Source: Alphaproteobacteria bacterium
GTDB lineage: Bacteria; Pseudomonadota; Alphaproteobacteria; SMXP01
Direction: 5' to 3'
Length of the DNA: 22,428 bases
Assembly: GCA_028280675.1 (NCBI GenBank)
Contig: JANQLI010000270.1
Location: 1-22,428 of the forward strand
Position numbers and translations under genes: made by a program. Each line of letters begins with the position of its first letter. Position 1 is the stretch's first letter. Below, piece after piece: positions 1 through 7,388 of this stretch. The notes beneath the pieces were generated by a model that was not told where the DNA came from, did no database searches, and was given only the letters and a program-made list of their open reading frames with translations.

Positions 1-807
1 CGATGACGTTGGAACAGCCTCGTCAAAAAGGATCGTTAGCTCCTTGCGCTCAAGCTCATTTTTAATCAAGAACTTGGGCAAAAGCGCAGCACCTAATCCA
101 GCAGTGGCCGCTTGTGCAACGAGGGAAAACTCTTCAAACAGCAAACTTTGCCCCTCACTCATTTCAACATCGAACTTGGAGAACCAGTCTTGCCAGGCAC
201 CGGTACGACTCGATAAATGGAGCAAGGGGGCTTTTGCAATATCTTTCACAGATGAAATCTTGTGTTCATCGCAAAATTGCTGTGAAGCTACAGGTACGGA
301 TTCTTCATTCATCAAAAAGATCGCATCCGCGCCGGGCCATTCCGGCAACCCAAAGTGAATAGCGGCGTGAATACCCTCATTCTGCAAATCAAATTGAGAG
401 AGTTTCGAAACGAAGTTAACCGTAATGCTAGGATTTTCCTCAAGGAATGTCGGAAATCGCGGCATCAGCCAACGTGTCCCAAATGTTGGCAATATTCCGA
501 CATTCAAAACACCGCCGCGAGGATTTGTTTTAATGCTGAGAGAAGCCGTGCGTATCTTTTGCAAAGCACTATGAATATCCTTTGCATAAACGCGCCCTGC
601 CTCAGTTAACACAACAGTACGATTCACACGCCGAAAAAGCTGCACATCGAGCTGCTCTTCCAAACTTCTGATTTGCCGACTAATGGCGCCTTGCGTCAAA
701 TTTAGTTCTTCCGCCGCCGCAGTGAAACTCCCATGCCGGGCCGCGGAATCAAACGCCACAAGCATGCTCGTACTTGGCAGAAACCGCCTCTGATAGCTCA
801 ATTCCAT
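1..807 (-). CDS. LysR-family transcriptional regulator (GcvA-like), C-terminus cut by window edge
   Basis: Reading the minus strand from an ATG at 807 gives 269 open codons that run off the left edge. LysR proteins are usually about 300 residues, so roughly 30 are missing. The N-terminus has the winged-helix signature around residues 27-47 (SFTAAAEELNLTQGAISRQI), followed by the linker helix with LFRR and LTEAGR. The substrate-binding domain begins near residue 93 (LNVGILPTFGTRWLMPRFP), which is typical of the GcvA/AmpR subgroup. It is divergent from the aminomutase operon starting at 998, the usual layout for a LysR activator of the facing genes. Its start codon lies inside a perfect dyad (806-820), which suggests autoregulation. 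The inducer is unknown; an amino acid or 3-oxo acid of the neighbouring pathway would fit but is inference. Confidence 0.93.
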   Translation of the reverse strand, partial: MELSYQRRFLPSTSMLVAFDSAARHGSFTAAAEELNLTQGAISRQIRSLEEQLDVQLFRRVNRTVVLTEAGRVYAKDIHSALQKIRTASLSIKTNPRGGVLNVGILPTFGTRWLMPRFPTFLEENPSITVNFVSKLSQFDLQNEGIHAAIHFGLPEWPGADAIFLMNEESVPVASQQFCDEHKISSVKDIAKAPLLHLSSRTGAWQDWFSKFDVEMSEGQSLLFEEFSLVAQAATAGLGAALLPKFLIKNELERKELTILFDEAVPTSS

Positions 808-820
808 TACTTATAGTAAT
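806..820. promoter_or_regulatory. Candidate LysR operator dyad (T-N11-A)
   Basis: ATTACT-TAT-AGTAAT is a perfect 6-bp inverted repeat with a 3-nt spacer. It contains the T-N11-A spacing (T807 to A819) typical of LysR-type binding sites. It overlaps the LysR start codon and lies in the divergent intergenic region upstream of the aminomutase operon. A direct repeat AAAGATATTT occurs further in (864-873 and 915-924). Binding is inferred. Confidence 0.5.
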
Positions 821-997
821 CCTATTGTGATTTATCATCGCTTGCGTAATGCCCAGAAATATTAAAGATATTTCGAAAGCTACGGCAAGGGGATTTTTTA
901 CTGAATTGAAATATAAAGATATTTTTCATTATTGCGAGAAATCTTTTCAGAATCTCCGGAGTCCAACCCTCAGAAAACAATAAAGAGTTATTGTAAT

Positions 998-2428
998 ATG
1001 TCTAAGCCACTGAAATATGTCCCAACGGAGCGCGAACAGGGTTTCTTGGATTCCGTTCAAAACGCAAAATACAATCGTGAAATCACCAAGGGAATTGAGA
1101 AGTTCCTGTCAGGTGATGTCCCGCAGGACATGTTGTCGTTCTATAGCAAAGACGAGCTTGACGCCTTGGTATCGCTCGAAGGCTCCGAACGCGATGTGCA
1201 AAAACGTATGCCAGTGAAAATCACACGGCATTATTTTGAGCAGGCAAAAAACAGTGTGCCCATGCAGGTGCTGATCAAGGCCAGTCCAAAGGAGACCTTT
1301 GATCTTGATGGCGCTGAGGATCCCGGTAAGCAAATGGATTACAGCCCTGTGGAAGGACTCATCCACAAATACGAGCTTGGCCTCATTTACGTGGCATCGA
1401 CATGTTCTGCCCATTGCCGGTTTTGCTATCGGGAGGAGCTAATCGCGAAAAAAGAAGTGACACGACCAGATGGCACCGTGGCTCCAAAAGGCCTTGCACA
1501 AATTCATGAGATTGTGCCCTACATCAAAGAACACAACAGACTTGTCGCAGAAAATGGCGGGCGTCATCCGGAAACAGGCCGCGAAAAATTACGCGAAATT
1601 CTGATGTCGGGTGGCGATCCAATGGTACTTGGCAACAAAAACATCGCACAGTGGCTCTCTGCTCTTGCCGAAGCGGGAATCGAAAACATTCGAATCGGAA
1701 CGAAGGAACTCGCCTTTTATCCGGACCGCTTTGACGATGCTTTTATGGATATGTTGGACAAGTTTCATAAGATCTACCCGGAAATTAGTTTACGGGTCAT
1801 GATCCACTTCAATCACCCTGATGAATTTTTGCAAAAAGATATCGAGGGTAACTATATCGATCATCCTGGTGGTGGATTGAAATGGCTCGAGAACACACAT
1901 ACCGCTGTCAAACGCTTGCGCAGCCGGAATTGGATCAACATTGATAACCAGGCTCCGATTATCAAAGATATCAATAATGACGCTGATGCTTTGCGGATTA
2001 TGCAGCGCGAGTTGAAACGAAACGGCGTTGAGAACCATTACTTCTTCTGCGGTCGCGACATTGTTGGTCACAAAGCTTTCAATGTCCCTATCGAAGAAGC
2101 ATGGCGCATCTTGAACGAATCGCAGAAAGGCCTCTCTGGTGTTGAAGCGCATGCGCGCCTATCGATCACCCACTACAAAGGCAAAACCGAAGTTGCCGCT
2201 GTTACCAATGAAGCGATCCCCGGCTTGCCAGGCGCTGAGAATGGTGTGGTTATCTTTAAGCTATTGCGTTCCGGTGCAGATGCTCCAGATCGGTGCAAAG
2301 TGACCATCGTTGGCCGCAATCCCGAAGCCATTTGGTTTAGCGGTTACGATGACCGCGTGCTTTACGATGAAGCCGAACTTTATGCAATGTATGGCATTGA
2401 TTTAAAAAATGATATCAAAGCTGCCTAA
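998..2428 (+). CDS. kamA: KamA-family radical SAM amino acid 2,3-aminomutase (substrate probably not lysine)
   Basis: This PLP- and S-adenosylmethionine-dependent enzyme family moves the alpha-amino group of an amino acid to C3. The radical SAM motif CSAHCRFC gives cysteines at residues 136, 140 and 143 of a 476-residue product. SGGDP near 204-208 is family-typical, and Lys396 (in KGKT) aligns with the PLP lysine (Lys337) of clostridial lysine 2,3-aminomutase. ATG 998 is preferred over an upstream in-frame TTG (932) because AAGAG lies about 10 nt ahead and MSKPLKYVPTERE resembles family starts. The protein is longer than the usual 340-420 residues; part of the extra length is a segment of about 25 residues between the Cys motif and SGGDP. 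It lacks the C-terminal Cys cluster of the clostridial enzyme. Arg353 stands where lysine enzymes have Asp293, and Ser389/Ile390 where they have Asp330. The symbol denotes family, not proven lysine specificity. It is the first gene of an operon with a ferredoxin, CoA-transferase, aminotransferase and thiolase. Confidence 0.9.
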   Translation: MSKPLKYVPTEREQGFLDSVQNAKYNREITKGIEKFLSGDVPQDMLSFYSKDELDALVSLEGSERDVQKRMPVKITRHYFEQAKNSVPMQVLIKASPKETFDLDGAEDPGKQMDYSPVEGLIHKYELGLIYVASTCSAHCRFCYREELIAKKEVTRPDGTVAPKGLAQIHEIVPYIKEHNRLVAENGGRHPETGREKLREILMSGGDPMVLGNKNIAQWLSALAEAGIENIRIGTKELAFYPDRFDDAFMDMLDKFHKIYPEISLRVMIHFNHPDEFLQKDIEGNYIDHPGGGLKWLENTHTAVKRLRSRNWINIDNQAPIIKDINNDADALRIMQRELKRNGVENHYFFCGRDIVGHKAFNVPIEEAWRILNESQKGLSGVEAHARLSITHYKGKTEVAAVTNEAIPGLPGAENGVVIFKLLRSGADAPDRCKVTIVGRNPEAIWFSGYDDRVLYDEAELYAMYGIDLKNDIKAA

Positions 2429-2461
2429 TGTCATTTGGGAAGCGGTGCGGCGTAGAAAAAA

Positions 2462-2785
2462 ATGACATTTATTGTAACTGAGAATTGCATCAAGTGTAAG
2501 TACACTGACTGTGTGGATGTTTGTCCAGTTGATTGCTTCTATGAAGGGCCGAATTTTATCGTAATTCACCCAGAAGAATGTATCGACTGCGCATTATGCG
2601 AGCCAGAATGCCCTGCTAATGCTATTGTGAGCGATACGGACTTGCCAGAGAGCGCAAAAGAATTTGCGAAACTCAATGAGGATTTGTCTATGATCTGGCC
2701 GAATATCAATGACAGTAAGGATCCCTTGCCGGACGCCGATAAGTGGGATGGCGCACCGGATAAACTTCAGTACTTAGAGCGTTAA
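2462..2785 (+). CDS. fdxA: 7Fe ferredoxin, FdI/FdxA type ([3Fe-4S][4Fe-4S])
   Basis: This is a 107-residue soluble electron carrier very similar to Azotobacter vinelandii ferredoxin I across its length, as recalled. Visible features are CIKCKYTDC...CPVDC near residues 9-25, then CIDCALCEPECP near 40-51, the YEGPNF and IHPEECI segments, and the long C-terminal tail (DPLPDA, KLQ) of FdI-type proteins. The Cys spacing gives one [3Fe-4S] and one [4Fe-4S] cluster. It sits 33 nt after the aminomutase gene and 11 nt before the CoA-transferase gene, so it is cotranscribed. The likely role is delivering the low-potential electron that reduces the radical SAM cluster and starts SAM cleavage. That role is inferred from position; FdI proteins also serve oxidative-stress and other pathways. 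The ribosome site before ATG 2462 is weak. Confidence 0.95.
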   Translation: MTFIVTENCIKCKYTDCVDVCPVDCFYEGPNFIVIHPEECIDCALCEPECPANAIVSDTDLPESAKEFAKLNEDLSMIWPNINDSKDPLPDADKWDGAPDKLQYLER

Positions 2786-2796
2786 GCAGATCAGAG

Positions 2797-3507
2797 ATGA
2801 TTCTTAAAAAACATACCACGCCACAGGAGGCCGTTGAGTGCATACATGACGGGGCAACTGTCATGATCGGTGGGTTCGGTGAGGCTGGAAGCCCCATCGA
2901 ACTTATTCATGCCCTCATTGATCATGGGGCAACTGATCTCACCGTTGTGAATAACAACACGGGAAGCGGTCATATTGGCTTAGCAGCACTTATAGAAAAT
3001 GGCTGTGTGCGGAAAATGATATGCTCTTTTCCACGAACAGCGAACTCAACCGTATTTGCCGACCTCTACCGGCAAAATGATATTGAATTAGAATTGGTTC
3101 CACAAGGCACTCTCGCGGAACGCATTCGCGCGGGCGGATCTGGTGTTCCTGCGTTCTACACACCGACATCCGTCGGAACCCCCCTTGCTGAAGGGAAAGA
3201 AGTGCGCGCCTTTGACGGTCAGGATCACGTTCTGGAATATGGACTCAAAGCTGACTTTTCACTGATCAAATGCGATTGTGCAGACCGCTTTGGCAATCTT
3301 ACCTATTACAAAACCGCCAGAAACTTTGGTCCCATTATGGCCATGGCCGCTGAAACCACGATTGTTCAAACCAAAACCTACGTTGAGAATGGCGAGATCA
3401 ATCCTGAACATGTCGTCACGCCAGGCATCTTTGTTGACCGTATTGTTTGCGTTCCTGATCCAGCACATGAATCGGAGCTCGTGGCACAAGGAGTAAGCTA
3501 TCCATGA
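2797..3507 (+). CDS. pcaI: 3-oxoacid CoA-transferase subunit A (PcaI-like)
   Basis: This 236-residue protein is the alpha subunit of a family I heterodimeric CoA-transferase. It carries the glycine-rich N-terminal segment (VMIGGFGEAGSPIELI, about 23-38), VCSFPR-like (ICSFPRTANS), GTLAERIRAGG and NFGPIMAMAA. All of these match 3-oxoadipate CoA-transferase subunit A (PcaI) as I recall it. With the next gene it would move CoA from succinyl-CoA to a 3-oxo acid. It overlaps the B subunit by 4 nt (ATGA at 3504-3507), indicating translational coupling. No other beta-ketoadipate genes (pcaB, pcaC, pcaD, pcaGH) are nearby, so the physiological substrate may be a different 3-oxo acid made by the flanking aminomutase and aminotransferase. 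AtoD/ScoA-type activity is the alternative. Confidence 0.9.
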   Translation: MILKKHTTPQEAVECIHDGATVMIGGFGEAGSPIELIHALIDHGATDLTVVNNNTGSGHIGLAALIENGCVRKMICSFPRTANSTVFADLYRQNDIELELVPQGTLAERIRAGGSGVPAFYTPTSVGTPLAEGKEVRAFDGQDHVLEYGLKADFSLIKCDCADRFGNLTYYKTARNFGPIMAMAAETTIVQTKTYVENGEINPEHVVTPGIFVDRIVCVPDPAHESELVAQGVSYP

Positions 3508-4178
3508 GCAATCCTGAGCAACAGATCGGATGGAGCCGTGACGACATGGCGAAGCGGGTGGCCCAAGACATTCCGGATGGCTCTGTTGTAAATCTTGGCA
3601 TTGGCATTCCTGAAAAAGTGGCAGCTTATGTTCCGGAGGGCCGGGAATTCATCTATCACACAGAAAATGGCTTACTCGGCATGGGTGAAGCACCAAGAGA
3701 TGGCGAGGGAGATCCCGAGCTCATCAATGCGGGTAAAAAACAGGTCACCACAATACCCGGCGCCTCATTCTTTCACCATGCTGATAGCTTTTCCATGATC
3801 CGCGCAGGTCATATTGACGTGTGTGTTCTTGGGGCTATGCAGGTTTCCGAAAATGGCGATCTCGCGAATTGGTCAACCGGCGCCCCCGATGCTATACCTG
3901 CCGTAGGCGGTGCGATGGACCTCGTCGCAGGGGTAAAAACAATCTATGTAATCACACAACATTGCACCAAAAACGGCGAGCCTAAACTTGTTGATACGTG
4001 CACCTATCCCCTCACTGGGCCAGGCGTCGTCAGCCGAATTTATACGGATTTAGCGGTGATTGATGTCACTCCGGAAGGATTTCAGGTTGTCGGGCTCGCA
4101 CCAGATATTGACCTTGACTATGTCCAAAGCAAAACAGGTGCAACATTATTGACCGCACCACCTCGCATAGAGACTTAA
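3504..4178 (+). CDS. pcaJ: 3-oxoacid CoA-transferase subunit B (PcaJ-like)
   Basis: This 224-residue protein is the beta (catalytic) subunit partnering the upstream A subunit. VNLGIGIPEKVA (about 29-40) and the catalytic-glutamate motif ENGLLGMG (Glu54 expected to form the glutamyl-CoA thioester) are present. Further family motifs are FFHHADSFSMIR, LGAMQVSENGDLANW, GGAMDLVAG and the late PLTGPGVVSRIYTDLAV. The overall match is to PcaJ of the beta-ketoadipate pathway, with ScoB/AtoA as relatives. Its start overlaps the stop of the A subunit, so the two are coupled, and 29 nt separate it from the aminotransferase. The substrate is inferred to be the 3-oxo acid left after transamination of a beta-amino acid. 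Confidence 0.91.
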   Translation: MSNPEQQIGWSRDDMAKRVAQDIPDGSVVNLGIGIPEKVAAYVPEGREFIYHTENGLLGMGEAPRDGEGDPELINAGKKQVTTIPGASFFHHADSFSMIRAGHIDVCVLGAMQVSENGDLANWSTGAPDAIPAVGGAMDLVAGVKTIYVITQHCTKNGEPKLVDTCTYPLTGPGVVSRIYTDLAVIDVTPEGFQVVGLAPDIDLDYVQSKTGATLLTAPPRIET

Positions 4179-4207
4179 AGCGAAGAACATAAAAGGGCAC
4201 CTCAAAC

Positions 4208-5542
4208 ATGAATTCTCCAATTCCGCCTAAGCAAAATTCACGCGGTGCAGCTCTCTACGAACGTGCCTTACAAGTTCTGCCCGGGGGGTGCAGCCGTAAC
4301 GCCATTTTACGCGACCCACACCCGATTTACGCCATCAAGGGCGAAGGGTGCTACGTCACCGATATCGACGGCGTGGAACGTATCGACTTTAACAACAATA
4401 TGACCTCGCTGATTCATGGTCATGCGCATCCCATCATTGTTTCTGTTGCTGCTGAACAAATGAAACGCGGCAGTGCCTTTGCCGTTGGAACGGAGCTGGA
4501 AGTTATATTCGCAGAGCACATGATAAGCCGTAACGACGGCTTTGAGAAAATGCGTTTTGTGAACTCTGGGACAGAGGCTGTCATGGCGTGCCTCAAAGCT
4601 TCCCGTGCGTTTACAGGTCGTCCCAAGATTGCAAAAGTCGAAGGCTCCTATCACGGCATCTACGATTATGCAGAAGTGAGCCAAACCGCAAATCCCAATA
4701 ACTGGGGTGATGCGGAAAAACCCACCAGCGTTGCCGTCACCCATGGCACACCCCAAGCTGCATTAGACGATGTGATCGTTATCCCGTTTAATGAGCCAGA
4801 ACGGGCGATCAATATTCTGTCTGAACACGCCGGCGACATAGCATGCGTTCTGGTTGATCTCATGCCCCATCGCGTTGGCTTGCTGCCTGCAAATGAAGAT
4901 TTTGTCCAAGCGCTACGCAAATGGACACGCGATAATGATGTGCTTCTTGTTTTTGACGAAGTTATCACCTTCCGCTTTACCTATGGTGGCGCTCAGAACT
5001 GGTATGACGTCACACCGGATCTTACGGCCATGGGCAAAATGATCGGTGGTGGTTTCCCTGTGGGCGCTCTTGCCGGGCGCGCTGATGTGATGGATGTGAT
5101 GAATCCACGCGCCGAGAAGGTTCTGTTTCCTCACTCAGGTACCTATTCGGCCAATCCCGTGACAATGGCCGCTGGATTAACGGCCATGGAAATCTTCGAT
5201 CACGAGGCCATCGACAAAATCAATTATCTTGGCGAATACGCAAAGAAAGCCTTGGATGAAGCAATTAGCCTTGCTGATGTTCCAGCCTGTATCACAGGTC
5301 GTGGCTCCATGTATCGTATCCATATGAAAGAAGCACCGCCGAACAGTTATCGCGATGCCTATGTTGGCCCAGACGAAGCTAAACTCATAAAAATGTTGCT
5401 CGATGAGCTGGTGAATGATGGTATTCTGCCCGTCAACACCTGCTCCTTAACGCTATCAACCGTCATGCGTGAAGCGGAAATTGATCGCCTCGCTGAAGCA
5501 ACACTGATTGCCTTTAGAAATATTAAGCCACATATGGCATAG
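4208..5542 (+). CDS. Class III PLP aminotransferase, glutamate-1-semialdehyde-aminomutase-like, probable beta-amino acid transaminase
   Basis: This 444-residue fold-type I PLP enzyme has NSGTEAV (119-125, phosphate binding), YHG (148-150), VFDEV with Asp250 (pyridine nitrogen) and Lys277 in GKMIGGG, expected to form the Schiff base. PHSGTYSANPVTMAAG (308-323) follows the pattern of GSA aminomutases and of characterised beta-phenylalanine aminotransferases, which belong to the same subgroup. GSA aminomutase makes 5-aminolevulinate and would be a housekeeping gene. Placement between an amino acid 2,3-aminomutase and a CoA-transferase/thiolase argues instead for removing the C3 amino group of a beta-amino acid to give a 3-oxo acid. 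That assignment is inference. It lies 29 nt after the B subunit and 14 nt before the thiolase, with a ribosome site AAAGGGCAC upstream. Confidence 0.85.
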   Translation: MNSPIPPKQNSRGAALYERALQVLPGGCSRNAILRDPHPIYAIKGEGCYVTDIDGVERIDFNNNMTSLIHGHAHPIIVSVAAEQMKRGSAFAVGTELEVIFAEHMISRNDGFEKMRFVNSGTEAVMACLKASRAFTGRPKIAKVEGSYHGIYDYAEVSQTANPNNWGDAEKPTSVAVTHGTPQAALDDVIVIPFNEPERAINILSEHAGDIACVLVDLMPHRVGLLPANEDFVQALRKWTRDNDVLLVFDEVITFRFTYGGAQNWYDVTPDLTAMGKMIGGGFPVGALAGRADVMDVMNPRAEKVLFPHSGTYSANPVTMAAGLTAMEIFDHEAIDKINYLGEYAKKALDEAISLADVPACITGRGSMYRIHMKEAPPNSYRDAYVGPDEAKLIKMLLDELVNDGILPVNTCSLTLSTVMREAEIDRLAEATLIAFRNIKPHMA

Positions 5543-5556
5543 CATGGGGAAAGTTC

Positions 5557-6756
5557 ATGAATAACGTCTTTATCTGCGATTCAACGCGCACCGCGATTGG
5601 ACGTTATGGTGGAGGCTTAGCTTCTGTGCGTACCGATGATCTCGCAGCGGCTCCTATGAAAGCCCTGGCTGATCGCAATCCCAATATGGATTGGGAACAA
5701 GTGGATGATGTTATCTTTGGCTGCGCCAACCAAGCAGGTGAAGATAATCGGAACGTCGCGCGCATGGCGACATTACTGTCTGGCCTCCCCCACACAATCC
5801 CAGCAACAACAGTCAACCGGCTCTGTGGTTCAGGTCTCAATGCTGTGAGTATCGCTGCGAGTACTATTAAAGCCGGTGATGCCGACATGATTATTGCTGG
5901 CGGTGTTGAATCGATGTCGCGCGCACCCTTCGTGATGGGAAAGGCCGAAGTAGCCTATGATCGTTCCGCCAAGCTTTATGACACAACAATGGGATGGCGT
6001 TTTATCAACGCAGCGTTGGACAAAATATATGGCAGCGATGTCATGCCACAAACAGCAGAGTATGTTGCCGAAGAATTTGGCATTTCACGTGAAGACCAAG
6101 ACCAATTTGCTCTTTGGAGTCAGAATAAAGCCGCAGCTGCGATAGAGACTGGAATGCTTAAGGAAGAAATCACACCCGTCACCATCCCCCAGCGCAAAAA
6201 AGATGATATTCTATTTGCAGTGGATGAGCATCCACGCAGCACTACACTTGAAAAAATGGCGAGCCTGAAACCCTTATTTGAAGGGGGCACCGTTACAGCC
6301 GGAAATGCTTCCGGCATTAATGATGGTGCAGCGGCGATCATCCTCGCGTCCGAATCTGCCGTAAAAAAACACAACCTAATCCCGAAAGCACGGATACTTG
6401 GTTCAGCCGTTGCAGGCGTATTACCACGCATCATGGGAACAGGGCCGATACCTGCAACACAAAAGCTGCTCAAAACTCTCGACTTAACAATGGATGATTT
6501 CGATCTATTTGAGTTTAACGAAGCTTTTGCGGCGCAAGCGCTTGCCTGCACCCGCACACTTGGCCTGGAAGACAATGATCCGCGCATCAACCCGCTTGGC
6601 GGCGCTATTGCATTAGGGCACCCTCTGGGCATGAGCGGGACACGCCTCGCTTTAACAGCTGCCTATCAACTTGGAAGAACAGGTCAGAAACGTGCACTCT
6701 GCACCATGTGTATTGGCGTTGGACAGGGAATTTCACTGGCTATTGAACGCGCTTAG
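5557..6756 (+). CDS. pcaF: Acyl-CoA thiolase, 3-oxoadipyl-CoA thiolase-like (PcaF family)
   Basis: This 399-residue thiolase has the full catalytic set: Cys90 (NRLCGSG), Asn321 (NEAF), His355 (GHPLG) and Cys385 (CIGVGQG). The segments FGCANQAGEDNRNVARMA, GGVESMSRAPFVMGKA and DTTMGWRFIN closely match PcaF/PaaJ beta-ketoadipyl-CoA thiolases as I recall them, rather than biosynthetic PhaA. It would split a 3-oxoacyl-CoA with CoA into acetyl-CoA plus an acyl-CoA two carbons shorter. If the substrate is 3-oxoadipyl-CoA the products are acetyl-CoA and succinyl-CoA; from 3-oxoglutaryl-CoA they would be acetyl-CoA and malonyl-CoA. It is the last gene of the operon, with a good ribosome site (GGGGAAAG). 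Its stop overlaps the stop of the convergent downstream gene by 4 nt, with no terminator hairpin between them. Confidence 0.93.
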   Translation: MNNVFICDSTRTAIGRYGGGLASVRTDDLAAAPMKALADRNPNMDWEQVDDVIFGCANQAGEDNRNVARMATLLSGLPHTIPATTVNRLCGSGLNAVSIAASTIKAGDADMIIAGGVESMSRAPFVMGKAEVAYDRSAKLYDTTMGWRFINAALDKIYGSDVMPQTAEYVAEEFGISREDQDQFALWSQNKAAAAIETGMLKEEITPVTIPQRKKDDILFAVDEHPRSTTLEKMASLKPLFEGGTVTAGNASGINDGAAAIILASESAVKKHNLIPKARILGSAVAGVLPRIMGTGPIPATQKLLKTLDLTMDDFDLFEFNEAFAAQALACTRTLGLEDNDPRINPLGGAIALGHPLGMSGTRLALTAAYQLGRTGQKRALCTMCIGVGQGISLAIERA

Positions 6757-7334
6757 CTGCTGGAGCTGAAATCGTCTTCGCTAAACGCATCGGGTAACTT
6801 GTCGCGAACATGATCATCCAAATCTAATCCCCATGTGTTGATCATACACCCCAATATAACATACATGCCGTGAAGCGTGATAAGATCCATAATTTGCGGG
6901 ACTGTATAATGCTCACGCAAAGCGTTTTGCATATCAGGCGAAAGGCTATGTTGATCGATCAAGTCATCCACCGCCTGTAAGAGCAATGCCTCAGCAGCAT
7001 CCCACAACGGATCTTCCCCACCCACCTGAACAGTCTTAATCTCATTTTCGGTTAAACCTTGCGCCAAAGCCCGGTCCACATGCGAAGCCCATTCATACCA
7101 AGACTGCATCCGCAACGCGACGCGCAAGATCACGATCTCGCCCTTCCGTGACCCTAAAGAACCACCAGAGACCAAATGCTGTCGCAATGGCCACCAGGCC
7201 TGCAACAAATCCGTATTGTGTGCCATAAGTCCGTGCACATTGAGGGGCCGCCCCTTCATGTCATCGACAATGTTCTGGAGTGATGCATCCCATGCGTTTA
7301 CTGGTAAAGGATTGATCTCTGCTGTAAGGGCCAT
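6753..7334 (-). CDS. Carboxymuconolactone decarboxylase-like (AhpD-fold) protein
   Basis: This 193-residue all-helical protein has the family segment SRKGEIVILRVALRMQSWYE and EWASHVDRALAQGL (81-94). The AhpD redox CxxC is absent: the position of the usual Cys in ExxCxxH is Ala or Ser, while Glu81 and His85 remain. It is therefore unlikely to be a peroxidase partner and more likely one of the many uncharacterised CMD paralogues found in catabolic clusters. It ends convergently with the thiolase (4-nt overlap of the stop codons) and lies 54 nt downstream of the thioesterase gene on the same strand, so those two probably form an operon. A GAAGAGA ribosome site precedes the start. True carboxymuconolactone decarboxylase (PcaC) is shorter, and I would not assign that reaction. 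Confidence 0.85.
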   Translation of the reverse strand: MALTAEINPLPVNAWDASLQNIVDDMKGRPLNVHGLMAHNTDLLQAWWPLRQHLVSGGSLGSRKGEIVILRVALRMQSWYEWASHVDRALAQGLTENEIKTVQVGGEDPLWDAAEALLLQAVDDLIDQHSLSPDMQNALREHYTVPQIMDLITLHGMYVILGCMINTWGLDLDDHVRDKLPDAFSEDDFSSSS

Positions 7335-7388
7335 GATGTCTCTTCAATATATGTGTTTGTTCATACGCACGTTGTTGGATCGTTGATC

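Noticed and set aside
932..997. N-terminal extension of the aminomutase from TTG 932
   Set aside because: Rare start codon, no ribosome site before it, and the family-like sequence begins at ATG 998.
2797..6756. A standard beta-ketoadipate (aromatic) pathway operon
   Set aside because: Only IJF-like genes are present; pcaB, pcaC, pcaD and pcaGH are absent, and the aminomutase and aminotransferase are not part of that pathway. The CMD-like neighbour is not PcaC-like in length.
998..6756. Clostridial-type lysine fermentation cluster
   Set aside because: No beta-lysine 5,6-aminomutase (KamDE), 3,5-diaminohexanoate dehydrogenase, Kce or Kal genes, and the lysine-binding Asp residues are missing.
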